Notes: a model not told the origin generated them from the letters alone. A stretch of DNA of 64,000 nucleotides from Anthonomus grandis grandis (GCF_022605725.1 NC_065547.1:9899167-9963166); one strand, 5' to 3'; positions 9,985-23,053 are shown, counted from the stretch's first letter. Numbers and translations: made by a program.

Positions 9985-10845
9985 TCTATACCTGCGATCT
10001 ATCTAAGCGATCTTTACGTGCAATTATTCTTAATATCCACTTTTGCATAATTTCTAGTGGTCTAATATGCGTTCTTACAGTTTCTCTCTAGACGAGAATG
10101 CCATATATAAGAAGTGGCTGAATTAGAGCCGTACTTCAGAAATGGAACATCAAAATACTTTTTCAATTCTTTAAATTTACTAACGCATGATCATAATTTG
10201 TTTATTACATGCTAAATATGATTATTCTATTTAAGATGTGGATCGAGTATTGCGCTTAAATATTTGATTTTAGAAGAGGATCGCATACTTATATGTTTGT
10301 CTGGCAAGGCAATGGTCAAATCAATAAATTGTGGTAATGAGTCAGCATAAAATCCGAACGGCATAAAAAAGTCTTGTCATAATTAACACTAAGTTTTCGG
10401 TTATTAAACCATTTAAACAGATTACATAAGTAATTTTCAACTTTTAAAGCCTCCCAAGACTTGTCTTTATAGACAGCCACTGAGTCATTAAGAAAACAGA
10501 TATCTGCTAAGGAATGGATGTGAAAAATATTATTTATATATAAATTAAACAAAATCGGTCCTAAAACAGTTCCCTAAGGAGCTCTCATGTTTACAGGTGA
10601 TTTCGTACTAAAAACATCACCAATTTTCACACTTTCTAGTCGTTCAGATAAATAAATTTCAAAAAGCTTTAAAGGTATTCTTCTAATACCATATCGTTCT
10701 AAAGATCTAAGTAGAATTGTATGGTCAGCCGTATCAAAGGCTTTCTTTATCAAATGCTTTATTTGAACACTCTTTTCTGATATAGCCGTAATGACAAAAG
10801 TTATAACATCTGATAATGCCGTATTTGTCTGAGTAAATATCAGAT
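9985..10845 (-). pseudogene. Non-LTR reverse transcriptase, heavily decayed
   Basis: From 10845 leftward the frames give FTQTNTALSDVITFVI, KKAFDTADHTILLRSLERYG (motif A region), then SPVNMRAP, a stop, and GTVLGPILFNLYINNI (motif B). The catalytic YADD position appears as CFLNDS, so the catalytic Asp pair is lost. Further left, LFKWFNNRKLSVNYDKT and an ETVRTHIRPLEIMQKWILRI thumb-like block are visible. It belongs to the CR1/Jockey group. The 5' side is cut by the insertion whose (TAA)n tail lies at 10850-10893. Confidence 0.75.
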
Positions 10846-10847
10846 AT

Positions 10848-10853
10848 AATTAT

Positions 10854-10887
<34 letters not shown>

Positions 10888-11225
10888 GGCTTTATTTATT
10901 TATCGATAAAGTAAACTTTGTATAAAGCTGAAAAAATCAAATAGGTAGCGGTATCCAACTAGATACGATTCTGCTAAAATCACTCCTGACCAAACGAGAT
11001 ATACGAGTAAACTTGTCGTTTTCATTTGGGTCGTTGTTTTGTCGAAAGAAAAATCGAAAAAGTTTCTTCCACTCTGCATAAGGCAACATTTGGAGCCTAA
11101 CAAGGCAACATAACATTTTGGAGTAGCTCCCTGTACACCAATCGATCTCCAAGCACTCTAGGAAAATCAGTCCTAAAAGACACACTACCCCTTCCGTGCT
11201 TTATTATTGGTATTGTGGACTTTGG
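10848..11225 (-). mobile_element. 3' end of a second non-LTR element with (ATT)n tail
   Basis: On the minus strand, sequence from about 11225 runs to ACTTTATCGATAAATAAATA, AAGCCATTT and then (ATT)n at 10850-10893. This is the same tail design as the element at 7425. A short coding-like stretch (HGRGSVSFRTDFPRVLGDRL) precedes it but cannot be assigned to a domain. It appears to have inserted into the RT fragment at 9985-10845. Confidence 0.5.
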
Positions 11226-11799
11226 CTGGAACCTCGTATTAACTGGACGCCTAAACGCCTCATTTCATCGGAAATGAAAATTTTATAACTAATTTCGACG
11301 CTAAATAATATTTTTTTTCAATTTTGAACTGTTCATTTTAAGTGACAGTGGGCAAACTCAAGCCTCGCATGGCAATCTTTTTTTAGAAACCAGCAGTTTT
11401 TTAGTTGGACGTCTGCTGTAAGGCTTGCTGTAAGGCAACTAATCTTCGTTGTCCTCGCACTTACTTCCAGTCCAGGAATTTCAGCAATTATTCTTATCCA
11501 CGACAAACACGGCTATCTCCATAGGTCCTTGGCTAATCCTCTCCTTGGCTAATCCTCTTTATTTTTCTATCAATACAAAATGTAGTTTTTATGCCCTCCT
11601 GATGTTGGTATTTTTTCCACATGTCCCCGTTGATTATATCGTTTAATTATTAGAAAAGCTGACGTTATTTTGGTGAGACTAATTCAGGAAAGTTTTACGT
11701 TTAATCATCATTATAACGTCATTATTATAGTCATTTGCTGATGTTTTTGTCACGGTGTTGAGACATCATTTGGTTTCTGTGGTTCTTAGGCAATTGATC
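11226..11799. other. No gene recognised
   Basis: Moderate-complexity sequence. Short frames exist (for example 11449-11646) but none resembles a known protein. Confidence 0.3.
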
Positions 11800-12030
11800 T
11801 CAACAAACATTAGTTCGTTTTAACATTGATTTCCGAACTTGCTGAAATATTCCCAGCGTATGTCTTATCTGATCACATGACTCCCGTATCCGTTGGGTTA
11901 ATTCTTCTTCAGTGTTGACTGGAGTTTTGTTAACAAGGGACTTTAAGTGCCCCGAAAGAAAAAAAATCTAATGGATTTAAATCCGGTGACCTGGGTGGGC
12001 ATGACTGTGGACCTGAGCACCCGATCAAAT
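11800..12030 (-). pseudogene. IS630/mariner-type transposase C-terminal fragment
   Basis: The minus strand reads GCSGPQSCPPRSPDLNPLDF, which is the third catalytic block (SPDLNPLDFF). After a frameshift it continues SLVNKTPVNTEEELTQRIRE, SCDQIRHTLGIFQQVRKSM and LKRTNVC, with a stop at 11800-11802. The N-terminal half, including the first two catalytic Asp residues, is missing, and no terminal repeats are seen. This lineage differs from those at 5.8, 14.6, 29.7 and 63.4 kb. Confidence 0.75.
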
Positions 12031-14559
12031 TTTTTCCAAAAGTCGTTACATGCAGATTTTGCCCTAAGCATGTAACATGGGATTTCATATAAATTCGGGG
12101 AAAAGTTTATGGGTTTTGGTATCGGCTTGAAAGGGTTGTGTGATTTACAGTTTTATAAATGGAATTTGGGGTTTGATAGTAATGCAATTTATTTTTTTAA
12201 GGCTTTTGGGGTTTGATTATTTTTAGGAATGTATTTACCTACCCTATCCTGTCAGCATACCTCTGTGGAGTTAGTCGTATTATGTTTCCTTAGTCCCTAT
12301 TCATGTACCTGGTGTTGGGAACTTTCTGACCTTTGGTTTGTTTGTCAAGAGTTTCTATGAGGCCGGTATATGTCTGGGGTATGGAGGGACTTCTAGAGGG
12401 TGCTGTTGTGCCAGAGATTGCGCTATGAGTGGAGTAAATTACGACCTTTTAGATGGTGATCCGTTAGTGTAGGAAAACTTACAAATACTTTCTTCTGTAG
12501 CGGAATCATGTTGGGCAAGGTATCCTAATTGATTTGAAATTGGTCTCCCCAGTTTTGCTTGCTATATTTCCCTTTAATTCTTCAGGTTAAGTTTTAGTAA
12601 ATAAACGTGCCTTGACATCTGGTTTCTAACCCTACTAGCCGATTGACAGTGACTGTGATTGACAGTAATGACTATTGACACACTTGTTGTTGTGGAGGTT
12701 TGGCAGCGTTGCTGTTTCCCATTAAAGTTTGGTTTCCATTTGGCGGATGACGGAGCGTCATAAATCAGGCAGAGCAACGTAAGAGGAAAATTGGAATTTC
12801 GTAGCCACGTTGGGAAAATTTTGTTAGTTTTCCATGTTTTAGTATCCGAGCAGTATCATTTTGCTGTGGTATTGCGGAATTTCTATTTTGATAGAGTGAG
12901 GCTCCGCGTAGTTTGCACCAAGAGGAAGGGTCATATCGTGTCGAAGAGAGAGAGTGACAAGTTCACTGCCAGTGTCACCTGTCATTGTCTGGTGGTTTGT
13001 CAGTTCCTTGTCCAGCCTGTAGCCATCCCGTTATCAGAAAGAACAGTCGACATTTTGTGGTTTTAAGGAAAATTTAAGCTCATCTTCCCGGTAATTCAAT
13101 TGAATGGAAAAATATTCCTCCCGAGTTTTGAGGTTTAATTTGATGAACGTCTAGTGGGAAGTTGTAGCCGAGAGGATTTCGGATTGACCTAATATTTTTG
13201 AATTTGGTCGGCTGCTCCCACACCATTTATGGGACTTTGAAATTTTCTAACCACAAAACGAGACTCTAGGCCTCGCTCACCACCTTAGAGGCCTCTCCTT
13301 TTTCTCATTCTCTCCCCTATTCTCTGGTTTCTTCTGGTCATCCCAACACTATTGGCAACCGGCTGAAGTAAGCCTCAACACAGCCTGGACTGAGCATTGT
13401 ACTGTGGCTCTGCGATTTTGGATTGGAACTTGCCTGAAATCGACTTGCCCATGTGGTCGTTACCCTGGTTGTAGCTGACTGGTTCCAGAGCTGTCGAGTT
13501 AAGCTACCTTAGCCAAAATACACAAGAGATTAGAGGACACGCAAGTTTTTGCACATTTTATTTTATTTTTCTCTTATTGAACGGTTTGATTTAGGGTTGG
13601 GGGTTGATTTATTAATTTGAATTTTATGGGTTTATTTTCTTTTATGTAAAACAAAAACGTTAAGGGGTTCTTGCTAAGTCTATTAATATTAACCTGAGGG
13701 TTTTCATTTGAGTCGAGCATCGACATAATTGATTTTGACATTGAGCCTGGATCACCTTGTAAGGGATCGGCTATTTGCTACAAATAACATATTTAGTCAT
13801 AGTCTTGGTTGTTGGTTAATAGGTTTTATTGCACCAACATACCATTAATAGGCTTTCAAATTCGAACCTTACTATTTAAAAGTTTTATTTAGATTAATGT
13901 GACTTGGCTAGAGATTGTAAAAGGTATTTTAGGGCCAGTGAGGTATTGTGAATTAGGCTCCAAACATATACTTCTTGTAAACAACACGTGATCACGTTTT
14001 GGATTTTCCCCTTGAACTAAGTTCAGTGCGGATTTGTTTTTTTCCTTACTAATTCCTCGCCTTAAGCATACCTCAAGTAACTCTTAATTCTTTTATCAAT
14101 TTTTTTATTTACTTAAAATTACTACAGTATTACATTTTGAATAATTATCTAAATTTAAATATCTCAGTGGAGTTTAATTTTTTTTATATAAATGGAAGTG
14201 ACTATGTAAATTCTTGGATGATTATATCAATCTGGCGGACCTATGGATTGTTATTTGAGTTTTTCCCAAATTATTTTCAGCTTTTAGGATCTAGGTACAA
14301 GCATAAATATAGGTCATCATTTTCTTGATTAAGGGGGGCTTATATTACCATCATAATATATCAGGGTTTGGTGTAAAATATTTAAATCAAGTGGCGCTCT
14401 TATTAAAATTTCTCCCACTACCTTCTCCACTGTCTAAAAGCTAGCGGCCACTAAATCTCTGAATCTTTTAAAACAAAATTTGCTTGTCTGGACTTAGTAA
14501 TTTTTTTTGTGGTTGGATAGTAGGTATGACTCACACGGGTTGGAAATAAATTGGTTTGA
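12031..14559. other. 2.5 kb without a recognisable gene, less AT-rich than surroundings
   Basis: Base composition is more balanced here, especially 12240-13550, and the region lacks the short repeats that fill other gaps. A 91-codon plus-strand frame (12791-13066) and a 67-codon minus-strand frame (12574-12777) show no recognisable motif. It could be untranslated or terminal-repeat sequence of an LTR element or unique host DNA. Confidence 0.3.
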
Positions 14560-15341
14560 ACTAAGTTACGCGCTACAAAGTTGCATCCAAAAATTGGCGA
14601 GATACTATGCTGAAGTGATGTGAAGCCCGATTATGCATCAGCCACATTGCTCCTCTTACTTCCAGCGGGACATTTTCTAATACTCCAGGTAAAATAAATT
14701 CCAAAAAATTACGATATTCTTGATCATTTAATCTCGGGGATAAAAAATGAGGTCCAATGAGATAATGATTAGACCAACCCCAACATTCACAAAAAAGTGT
14801 TGCTGAAAATTAACTTCTATAACCGCATGGGGATTTTCTTCAGCCCAGATATGACTATTGCGAGTTCATAATTGAATTTCGGGAAAAACACGCTTCATCG
14901 GTAAATAAAATACGGGATAAAAATCTTGAAAACGCTACCTGTTGTTGCAAAAGCCAAGTACAATAAACAGTTATGGGGAAAATCAGCAGGTAATAACGCT
15001 TGAATACGCTGTATGTGGTAAGTTGATATTCTTTTAAAATCTGCCATACAGTTAAGTGAGAAATATTTAATTGTTCTGCAATTTTGCGTGTGCTTGTATC
15101 GGGGCTACGCTCAACTTACCTCTAAAACCGCTTCCTTAATCTCCACTGTTCTTACTGTGGCAGGTCTCCCAATTACAGCAGCTGACCTTTGAAATAAGCC
15201 TGATTTGCACAGCCTTTGAGATATTCTCACAAATGTTTGTCTATTTGGTATAATGCGATAAGGGTATCTTTCTGAATAAATGCGCCTAGCCGCTCTAGAA
15301 TTTCCTTCAGCCATTCCATAAACAAAATGCATATCGGCCAT
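14560..15341 (-). pseudogene. IS630/mariner-type transposase with DUF4817-like N-terminus
   Basis: An N-terminal segment from 15341 reads MADMHFVYGMAEGNSRAARR, YSERYPYRIIPNRQTFVRI and TVRTVEIKEAVLEVS, ending in a stop. Homology continues in shifting frames: IAKLQNN-type helix-turn-helix traces, LFTDEACFSR (first Asp), HYLIGPHFLSPRLNDQEYRN, FLEFILPGVLENVPLEVRGA and MWLMHNRASHH. In the last of these the second catalytic Asp (normally QDGA) has become HNRA. The C-terminus fades before 14560. It is strongly decayed. Confidence 0.7.
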
Positions 15342-16439
15342 TTCTGTGTTTCTAAATTGAACAATTTTTTAATATTAGTAATTTTATTAGCTTAATACTT
15401 CTCTAAACACTTCAAATAATTGCGATCATTAAGTACGCACTGTTATGTCAAAGTTAGATTTGTTGTTGAATAGTAATTGTTTTTCCTTCCATAACACTCT
15501 TGTTTTTTTTTTACTTTTAATGTAGTTTTATTTTATATTAATTTGTCTTATCAAAATTAATTTTAAACGAAAAGAGATATGTAAAAAAAACTCAGAAGGC
15601 AAAAAAGTTGTATTTTAGCTGCTTAATTCGAAACAAATAAAAACATGGAAAAAAAGTCTGTGGCGCGTAATTTTTTTGTCAAAAATATTGGTTAGAGTGT
15701 CTTCTGGGACGCTATAGGACATATTAATTTTAATCTAATTAGGGCTAAATTAGCCTCTTACTGCCCTTAATATCACTGTTAAATTTGAACCAAATCGTCT
15801 GGAGAGATATTTAGAATAAAACCGATTTTTAAAAAAAGTTTGACACCTTGTATCTTGAAAATGAATTCTATTTGGATAAACTACAATTTCCAGGTCTAAA
15901 AATGAAATGACGACATAAAAAAAGTGGAAATGTTTAAACATCAAATTCTCTATCTCAGTCTGAGGTATCATAAAAAAGAGTAATAAGATAATATTTATTC
16001 AATCTATTTGGGTAATCTATGCGACCCTTTTACTCACGATTCTCTGTGCATCTTCTATTTACACTAATGCATTCCCATTTCTCTATTCGCAGAGAAATTG
16101 TTCTCTGTCGGCCGTTCCACCCGATGTCAGATGGCTTTCAGACCGATGTGGTGACAGCGGTTATCGAGAATAAATAGCACCATTTCCCCATTTTACTTTC
16201 CATGCATTTCACAAAACAATTACGGTTAGAATGGTTAATTATTTTGTGCATAATTTAAATGGATACGATGATCATTTTCTTAGTCATGTCAAGAAAAATA
16301 TGCCGAGTTCGGTCCATTACGGTGTATCAGTTATTCTACCATCTTTATTTTTGAATTTGGTTATAAGATATAGACATTCCCTAGCAAATGTTAAAAAATG
16401 GTACCATATATCTACGGAATACAATTAGAAACGCCTGAA
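15342..16439. other. No gene; mixed unassigned sequence
   Basis: 15500-15980 resembles the AT-rich arms of mariner-type MITEs. 16020-16210 is GC-richer, with mixed C/T and CpG words and no open frame of note. A 65-codon frame at 16231-16428 has no recognisable motif. Confidence 0.25.
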
Positions 16440-19400
16440 AGAGATGAAAATATGATTCCAACTATTTGTAATAATAATAAATACTTACTTCGTTCTATAT
16501 ACAAGGACGAAGTTTGAAAAATTAGTAATTAGAAATGGCTTTAAGGATCACGATGAAACCTAAAATGACTAAAATATCAGAAATAAACTTGAAAATTAGT
16601 CCAAAGTCTGGTTCAAAAATGACTTGGAAGAACAAAAACATGGCATCGGTTTTTTGAAGGTGATTGCGTCAAATACTAGAAAGAAATTTAAAGTGGAGTT
16701 TAGATGGATTTACATTAAAGCCCTTGAAATAAATAAAAATGATAATAAAATATCTTCAAATTGATTATATAGACTGAAAAGCGAGCTTAAAAGCTTAAGG
16801 ACATAACGAGATAATTTTCATAACCATTATAAGGAAATGAGATATAGCTTTAAATATTAAAAAAGAAAATTAAAATGACTTCAAGGGCCTAAAAGTCCAA
16901 AAGTCTAGAAGAAAAATGACTTTATACCAAAAAAGAAACATAATATCAACTTCCTCACAGTAACGGCTTTAAAGACCTACGATTACAAATAATTGGAACA
17001 AAATTGGAAATTAGTGCAGAAGTGTAAAACATGGCCTTACATACGTGAAAGAAAAAAACCATCTTATCAAAATACTGGAAGTAATGGCTACAAAAGCCAG
17101 GAAGAGTTTCAAAAATACTCGAAATACCTGGAATAACATTGATTTATTTATTACCAGATGATGATTAACGTGCTGAGAAAGTGATTTTTTTTTATAAAAA
17201 ATATACCCTCATACTCATAGATCTAATGATTTTGCTTTTTAAAAATGTATTTATTGAAATCTTGGAATATTTTTTTCAATAACCAGAAATTATTCGTTAA
17301 ATTTATAAAGTACATGATCAGTTAATTTCTTCTGGGCTAATAGTACACTTATTCTTAAGTCCTTTGGACTTTTAAAGTGATTTATTTACGGCATTTCTAG
17401 ACCTTTTAAGTCTCTTTCTGGCATTTAAGGCCATTGACAATTTTATTAATATTATTATTATAACAAAAATGACTTCATACCTGAAAGAAATATAATATCA
17501 ACTTCCTCACAGTAACGGCTTTAAAGGCCTACGATTACAAATAATTGGAACAAAATTGGAAATTAGTGCAGAAGTGTAAAACATGGCCTTACATACGTGA
17601 GAGAAAAAAACTATCTAATCAAAATACTGGAAGTAATGGCAACAATTGCCAGGAGGAGTTTCAAATTTACTCAAAGTGCCTGGAATAATATTGATGTATT
17701 ACATATTTATTTATTACCAGTTGATTAACGTGACGTACTGAGAAAGTGAGTTTTTTATGAAAAATATACCGACATACTCGTAGATCTAATGAATGTGCTT
17801 TTTAAAAATTTATTTATTAAAATCTTGGAATATGTTTTTTCAATAACCAGGAATTATTTGTTTCATTTATAAAGTATATAATCAGCTACTTTCTTCTGGG
17901 CTATTAGTACACTTATTCTTAAGACCTTTGGACTTTTAAAGTGATTTATTCACGGCATTTGTAGACATTTTAAGTCCCTTCCTGGCATTTAAGGCCGTGT
18001 ACAATTGTATTAATATTATTAATTCTAATTATATTAATATTTATTATTTAAAGTCATTTTCAATTTCTGACTGGCCTTTCAAGCCATTTGTTATTTTAGT
18101 CAATTGAAGTCATTTTGATCTTAATGGCATTTGAAGCCATTTTTCATTTTATTCCTGACATTTAAAATTTCTTGCGAATATTTCAAACTATTTATCGTTT
18201 TAATCATTTGAAGTCATTTTCAATTCGGTCCTACCATTAAAGCAATTTATCATTTTAATAAGATACCTCAGAAAAAATTAAAGATGACCTTAGAAATACA
18301 CGAAATACAAACAAAAAAATATAAGATACATAAACTGACTTGAAATGCCTGGAGTAAAATTGAAAATGGCTTCAAATGCTTACAATAAATGTTAATCTAA
18401 ATTCAATTCCCTTGACGAAAATTAAATATGAATTAAGATACTTAAAATATAGAAGAAATTATCTTAGAAATCAAAGATCACAGGAATTACTGCGAGAAAT
18501 CTATAAGAAACTTAAAATGACTTCTGGTTCTTAGAATAAAATTAAAAATAATTTTAAATCCTTGGAATATGAAAGAAATTACCTTAAAAGTTGAAGGGCA
18601 TATGAATTATAACTAAAAATATATGAAGACATATAAATTGACTTCAAATACTTGAAGTAAAATTAAGAATGGGGTCAAATGCTTGGAATTAAATTAAAAA
18701 TGACTTCAATTTCTTGAATAAAAATTGACAATTAGTTTAATGTTTTGGAATATTGAAGAAATTACTCTAGAAGTTATAGCAAACGAGAACTTTTGCCAAA
18801 AATTTAAAGGACCTGTAAAATGACTTTAAATACTATAAAATAGAAAATGATTTAATTTCTCTAGGCTGAGATTAAAAATTGCTGCAAATGTTTGGAATTT
18901 GGACATAATCTCTATAAAATTCCTAATTTATGGGAATAGGGATCCAAAAAACTCAGATGAAATAAATCGGCTTAAATGCCCGGAATAAAATTTAAAATAG
19001 GTTCAAATACCTGGAATAAATTTGTAGCACATTTTAATTCCCTAGACTAAAATTGAAAATGATTTTAAACATTTGGCATTTGGAAGCAATTATTATAAAA
19101 ATTAACGGACGGAGGAATTACTCCGAAAAATGTATAAAATACATTAAATGACTTCAAATTCCTATAAATAATTTAAAAATTATTTCAATTATCTGGACTA
19201 AATCTGGAAGTTACTTTAAATGCTTGGAGCATGGAAAAATCACCCTTTAAGTCAAAGAACACATGAATTACTATGAAAAATCTATTAGCCGTTTAAAATG
19301 AATTGAAATGTCTGGAGTAAATTTGAAAATGGCTTCAAATGCTTGGACAATTTGTAAAAGACTGTAATTATCTTGATTAAAACTGAAAATTACTTTAAAT

Positions 19401-20150
19401 ATTTGAAATATAGAATAAATTACCCTAAAAGTCAAAGAACACAAAAATTACTAGCAAAGATCTATAGAACAGATAAAATGCCGCTCTTGAAATGCCGCTC
19501 ACATAGTCCAGAAGTCTAAAACAAAAATGAACAAAATTGGAACTTTCCAAACCAAAAGTCTGGAATAAAAATTACTCTATGTACCTGGAAGGAAAAACCA
19601 TACTATTAATTTTCTAATTTTGTAAGATAATTGCTGCAAATACCTGGAATAGATTTAAAGGGGATTGAAATGCCTGGAATAAAATTAAAAATCAGTACAA
19701 TAATCTGGATTAAAGATGATTTTATATTAAAGCCATAGAAATAAATAAAAATGATACTTGAAAAAAGTATACAATAATTTTAAATATCTAAGTGAGACTG
19801 AAAAACGAGCTTAAAAGCTCAAGGACATACCTATATAATTCTTCCAACCATTACTAAGAAAGGAGAAACATTTCAATTAAAAAAAATTATTATGAAAATT
19901 GAAAATTATTATAAAAGTCTGAAATAGAACTGAAATAATGTACGTGAAAAAAAACCATTGTATCAACCTTCTGGAAGTAAAGGCTACAGATGCCAGGAAA
20001 ATTCAAAATTACTCGAAAGCTTAGAAAAATATTAAAATCATATAGATACTTGAATGATATAAAAAATTACATCAAATATTTGAAATAAAAAACGCATAAA
20101 ATACCTGGAAAAATATGAAGACAGTTTAAAATCGAAATATTGAGCAACGA
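16440..20150. repeat. Field of degenerate short repeats, 'CCTGGAATAAA' family
   Basis: Dozens of diverged units of about 30-65 bp repeat the word order TGCCTGGAATAAAATT, then AAAAATGACTTCAAA. Good examples lie at 18655-18720, 18975-19030, 19310-19340 and 19640-19690. From about 17340 to 17450 and 17880 to 18250 the same units run in the opposite sense (GGCATTTAAGGCCATT, GAAGCCATTTTTCATTTTAT). No protein coding is supported. The core relates it to the larger fields at 36.7-54.5 kb. Confidence 0.8.
16913..18022. repeat. 553-bp direct tandem duplication
   Basis: 16913-17465 and 17466-18022 align end to end with a 553-bp offset. For example TATCAACTTCCTCACAGTAA and ACATGGCCTTACATACGTGA occur in both. 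A few percent of bases and some small indels differ. Each copy contains both orientations of the CCTGGAATAAA unit. Confidence 0.9.
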
Positions 20151-20159
20151 CTTAGGAAA

Positions 20160-20639
20160 TCCTAGTAAGTCATAAGCCAGCGCGAGAATAAAATAATATC
20201 CAGATAACGCTGTTTTAAAAAAACCCTCTGGATCTGACATTACTTAACAAAAATGCCTCATTGTAACATCGAACTTTAAACAGACATACACTACTATCTG
20301 CATCCCTATAAATCAGAGCAGTATCGGCGCCTGGATCGGCCGTTAACACAGATGGTATCTTGGCCTGGAGCGAAGGGTCGAATTCGGAAATCTGGGGTCG
20401 GTTCCCCAGAGAGGTAACAACCACCCTTCTTACTGTATCTTCGTTGTGTGCACAGGCATGCTATAAAAGGAAAACTATAAAATCATATACAGAGTGAGAT
20501 CCTACATAATATTAGATGCACGTTTTCATAACAAGAAAATTGTAAATACTGCATTTCTATAGTAAGGCGACAGTAAATTGACTCATAAAGATGGTCTCTA
20601 TTATACAGAGGGTAGCAATTTGGAATATGATTGTCGTTT
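20160..20639. other. Unassigned, moderately GC
   Basis: A 69-codon minus-strand frame (20215-20424) shows no recognisable domain. The sequence is more balanced in composition than the repeat field and may be a fragment of a larger element or unique DNA. Confidence 0.25.
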
Positions 20640-21640
20640 TTTACCTTAATCTTGAAGAGATGAGACAGAGCTCACAAAACTTTTTAAAAAGATAACTAGA
20701 TCCGGAACCATACCAGATGAATGGAGAGTAAATATATTTATACTTAAACATAAGAAAACAGAGAAAATTATCCCCAATAACTTTAGAAATATAACGCTAA
20801 TGTAACTTTTCTTATGTTGATTTTTAAGTTCTTTACTAAAATTATCCTTAATAATAAGCCTCAGGGAAAAGGGGCCACTTTCCGAACAGCAAGGATTTGT
20901 TCATATGATGGTAAATTTATTTGTCTGTTTTGTAGATTTCACCAAAGCATTCGACAGGATTTAACTAGATGACGTAATCAAGACTCTAGATCCGAACAAC
21001 ATCATAGATATCATCAAGGTTACCGCAGTAGAACAATAATAAAAAGGAAAGTAGACTGTCTGAAGTGCAAATCAATAAGTGCATATGACAAAGTGACAGC
21101 CTTAGTCCTACATTGTTCAACATTATTATGGGCCAAATTAGTGAAAATAACAAAAAAGAACTATGCTATGCAGACGATATAATCATCGGCAGAAAATGAG
21201 GACGACCTGCAACGCCTGTTATACAAGACAAAAGTAACAGAACATAAATTTAGCATGAACATTGCAACAGAAAAAAACATTCAATGGTTATCTCTTAAGA
21301 AGCCATAAGATGTAAACTGGCAGTCGGCAACGGGCTAATTTAGCATATGAGAAGATTCAACTACCAAGGAGTAGAGGTATTAAACGAAAGAAACCTTATT
21401 GTAGAAGCACGAACACAGGCCATGAAAGCAACAAAAGTCAGCGCAGATTTAAAAATTGTCAAATGGCGAAATAAAATAATGAGTACAAGAAGCAAACTGA
21501 GGATTTACAAAACATGCGTAACACCTATTTTATTGTACGCCACAGACACAAGAGCTGAAACAACAACAACGAAAGGAACAATGAGAGCCGAAATAAAAAT
21601 ACTAAGAACCATCATTAAATATATAATACCATATTGAAGT
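20640..21640 (+). pseudogene. Non-LTR reverse transcriptase with many stops
   Basis: Frame pieces in order: TELTKLFKKITRSGTIPDEW and RVNIFILKHKKTEKIIPNNF (fingers), FVCFVDFTKAFDRI (motif A with catalytic Asp), a weak motif B region, LCYADDIIIG (catalytic YADD), and a C-terminal run RRFNYQGVEVLNERNLIVEA, KIVKWRNKIMSTRSKLRIYK and TCVTPILLYA. The last piece is open at 21347-21637. Stops and frameshifts occur throughout. This RT differs from the CR1-like ones at 4.2 and 8 kb; the short fragment at 36557-36667 may be the end of the same type. Confidence 0.75.
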
Positions 21641-22167
21641 GTTTTTCCCTTCGTTAAGATGTGGGAATTAAAATACTCGAGGCACAAAAATGACACAACA
21701 ACTGAATTACTAACACACTTTCACTACTAAACACGATCACTTGCGACTACTAGAAATATTTATTTAGTACTATTTATGCCCGATTTAAATATCCCGCTAA
21801 TATTCCGAACTGTCAACTGGCTTCTAGTGGCGTCGCGGCTCCTTATATACTCGGCTGACCATCAGATTCTGGATGATTCGCTGATCTTCCACGCGTCTCT
21901 AGGGATGTCGTGCAGTCGTACTTGTGTGTACTTGTGCACATAACGTTGCAATATGTTTTGCGAGGAAATTTTAATAATTTACTCAGAAAAGAAAAATGAA
22001 CTGATGGCTTGCTTACTAGAGCTGATCAGCCTCTTCTCTGTTCAGATATTCTAAAAATGATGAACCTTTTATAAAGTTTAGTTATAACGTTAATTAGTAG
22101 TGGTAATATTTAATAAAGACCAAAATATAACGACCTCCGTACATGACAAGTTTAGAAGTATATAGTC
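21641..22167. other. No gene recognised
   Basis: 21700-21960 has several C/T and CpG words and lacks repeats. It might belong to the Copia-like element that follows, but no LTR pair is visible. Confidence 0.25.
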
Positions 22168-22506
22168 ATGGCTTATGTTGCGAAGCCAAACAGGAAGAAA
22201 TGGAATCAGAAATTGTTTAAACATATCCTAGTTAAATATTCAATTTTATTCAACTCGTTGTTTCAATCCAGTGATAGTATGGTGTTGTCCCTTACCGAGT
22301 CAAATGATAATCACACTGATTTTAAAGAGGATTCAGACGTAGCGCGAGAGGATAATAAGATATTTTTTTCTAGCTCTGATGATTCGTTCAATGAAGAAAC
22401 CATTAAATTCTCGGATGAGAGAGTAAGATCCAGATATGCCAAGCAATACAGAGGCAGTTGTAAATTCAAGAAGCTCACAAAGAAAGATGAAAAAGAAGAT
22501 CTTTAA
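22168..22506 (+). CDS. Unrecognised 112-codon frame, possibly Copia linker
   Basis: Starts MAYVAKPNRKKWNQ and turns Ser/Asp/Glu-rich (ESNDNHTDFKEDSDVARED, SSSDDSFNEE), then basic (RVRSRYAKQYRG, KKLTKKDEKEDL). Copia-type polyproteins have a poorly conserved charged linker between integrase and RT, and a Copia RT scrap lies just downstream. That makes a linker the best guess. No integrase motif is present, so the assignment is inference. Confidence 0.3.
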   Translation: MAYVAKPNRKKWNQKLFKHILVKYSILFNSLFQSSDSMVLSLTESNDNHTDFKEDSDVAREDNKIFFSSSDDSFNEETIKFSDERVRSRYAKQYRGSCKFKKLTKKDEKEDL

Positions 22507-22539
22507 GTAATTCATCATCTTCTTCAGTGGTGCTGGCAA

Positions 22540-22763
22540 TGGTGAAGAGATGCCAGATTCTTTGCAGGTTTCGCTGGCTTTTGGACAGCCAATGCTGGAG
22601 TATATCCATTATTTTGATGACAATATATAGGAACTTGTTGATCAAAGAGACCGGAATAGTTGTACAGTGCAAATGGGTGTTTAAAGTAAAATGTTATATT
22701 GAAAGTAAAAGTAGATATAGGGCTAGGTTCGTCGCGAAAGAGTATACATTACACCGACTGCAC
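22540..22763 (+). pseudogene. Copia-type RT fragment
   Basis: One frame gives PDSLQVSLAFGQPMLEYIHY and then an ELVDQRDR segment. After a frameshift, VVQCKWVFKVKCYIESKSRY and RARFVAKEYT follow. The block 'ELV..P....V..KWVFK.K......RY.ARLVAKGYTQ' is diagnostic for the start of the Ty1/copia RT. The fragment ends abruptly where the inverted satellite arm starts at 22752, so the rest of pol is missing. Confidence 0.75.
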
Positions 22764-23053
22764 TAAGTATATTTGTATACCGAGTAGAAAATATTAAAAA
22801 TTATAATAGAACTGGGAATTCGCATTAAGTCATCTTGGTTTTACGTCTTGGATTAAGTCCAAAGAGCTTGAGGTCAGCTCATCCTTATTCATTCATTAAT
22901 TATGCGTAATCTTAGTACAATTAGTTTTAGTGAAATGCCTTGAATTAAAAAAAATTAAAACATTAAGGTCTTACATCAAGTTACTTAAATCTAATTTAAA
23001 AGACTCTCACAAAAGTTTTATGTCGTGCATAATCCTACCGACTGCGTCAAGTA

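Noticed and set aside
10850..10893. CRISPR or designed array at (TAA)n
   Set aside because: Simple triplet tail of a non-LTR element.
12031..14559. Host gene suggested by balanced composition
   Set aside because: No open frame with splice-compatible neighbours or recognisable domain; left unassigned.
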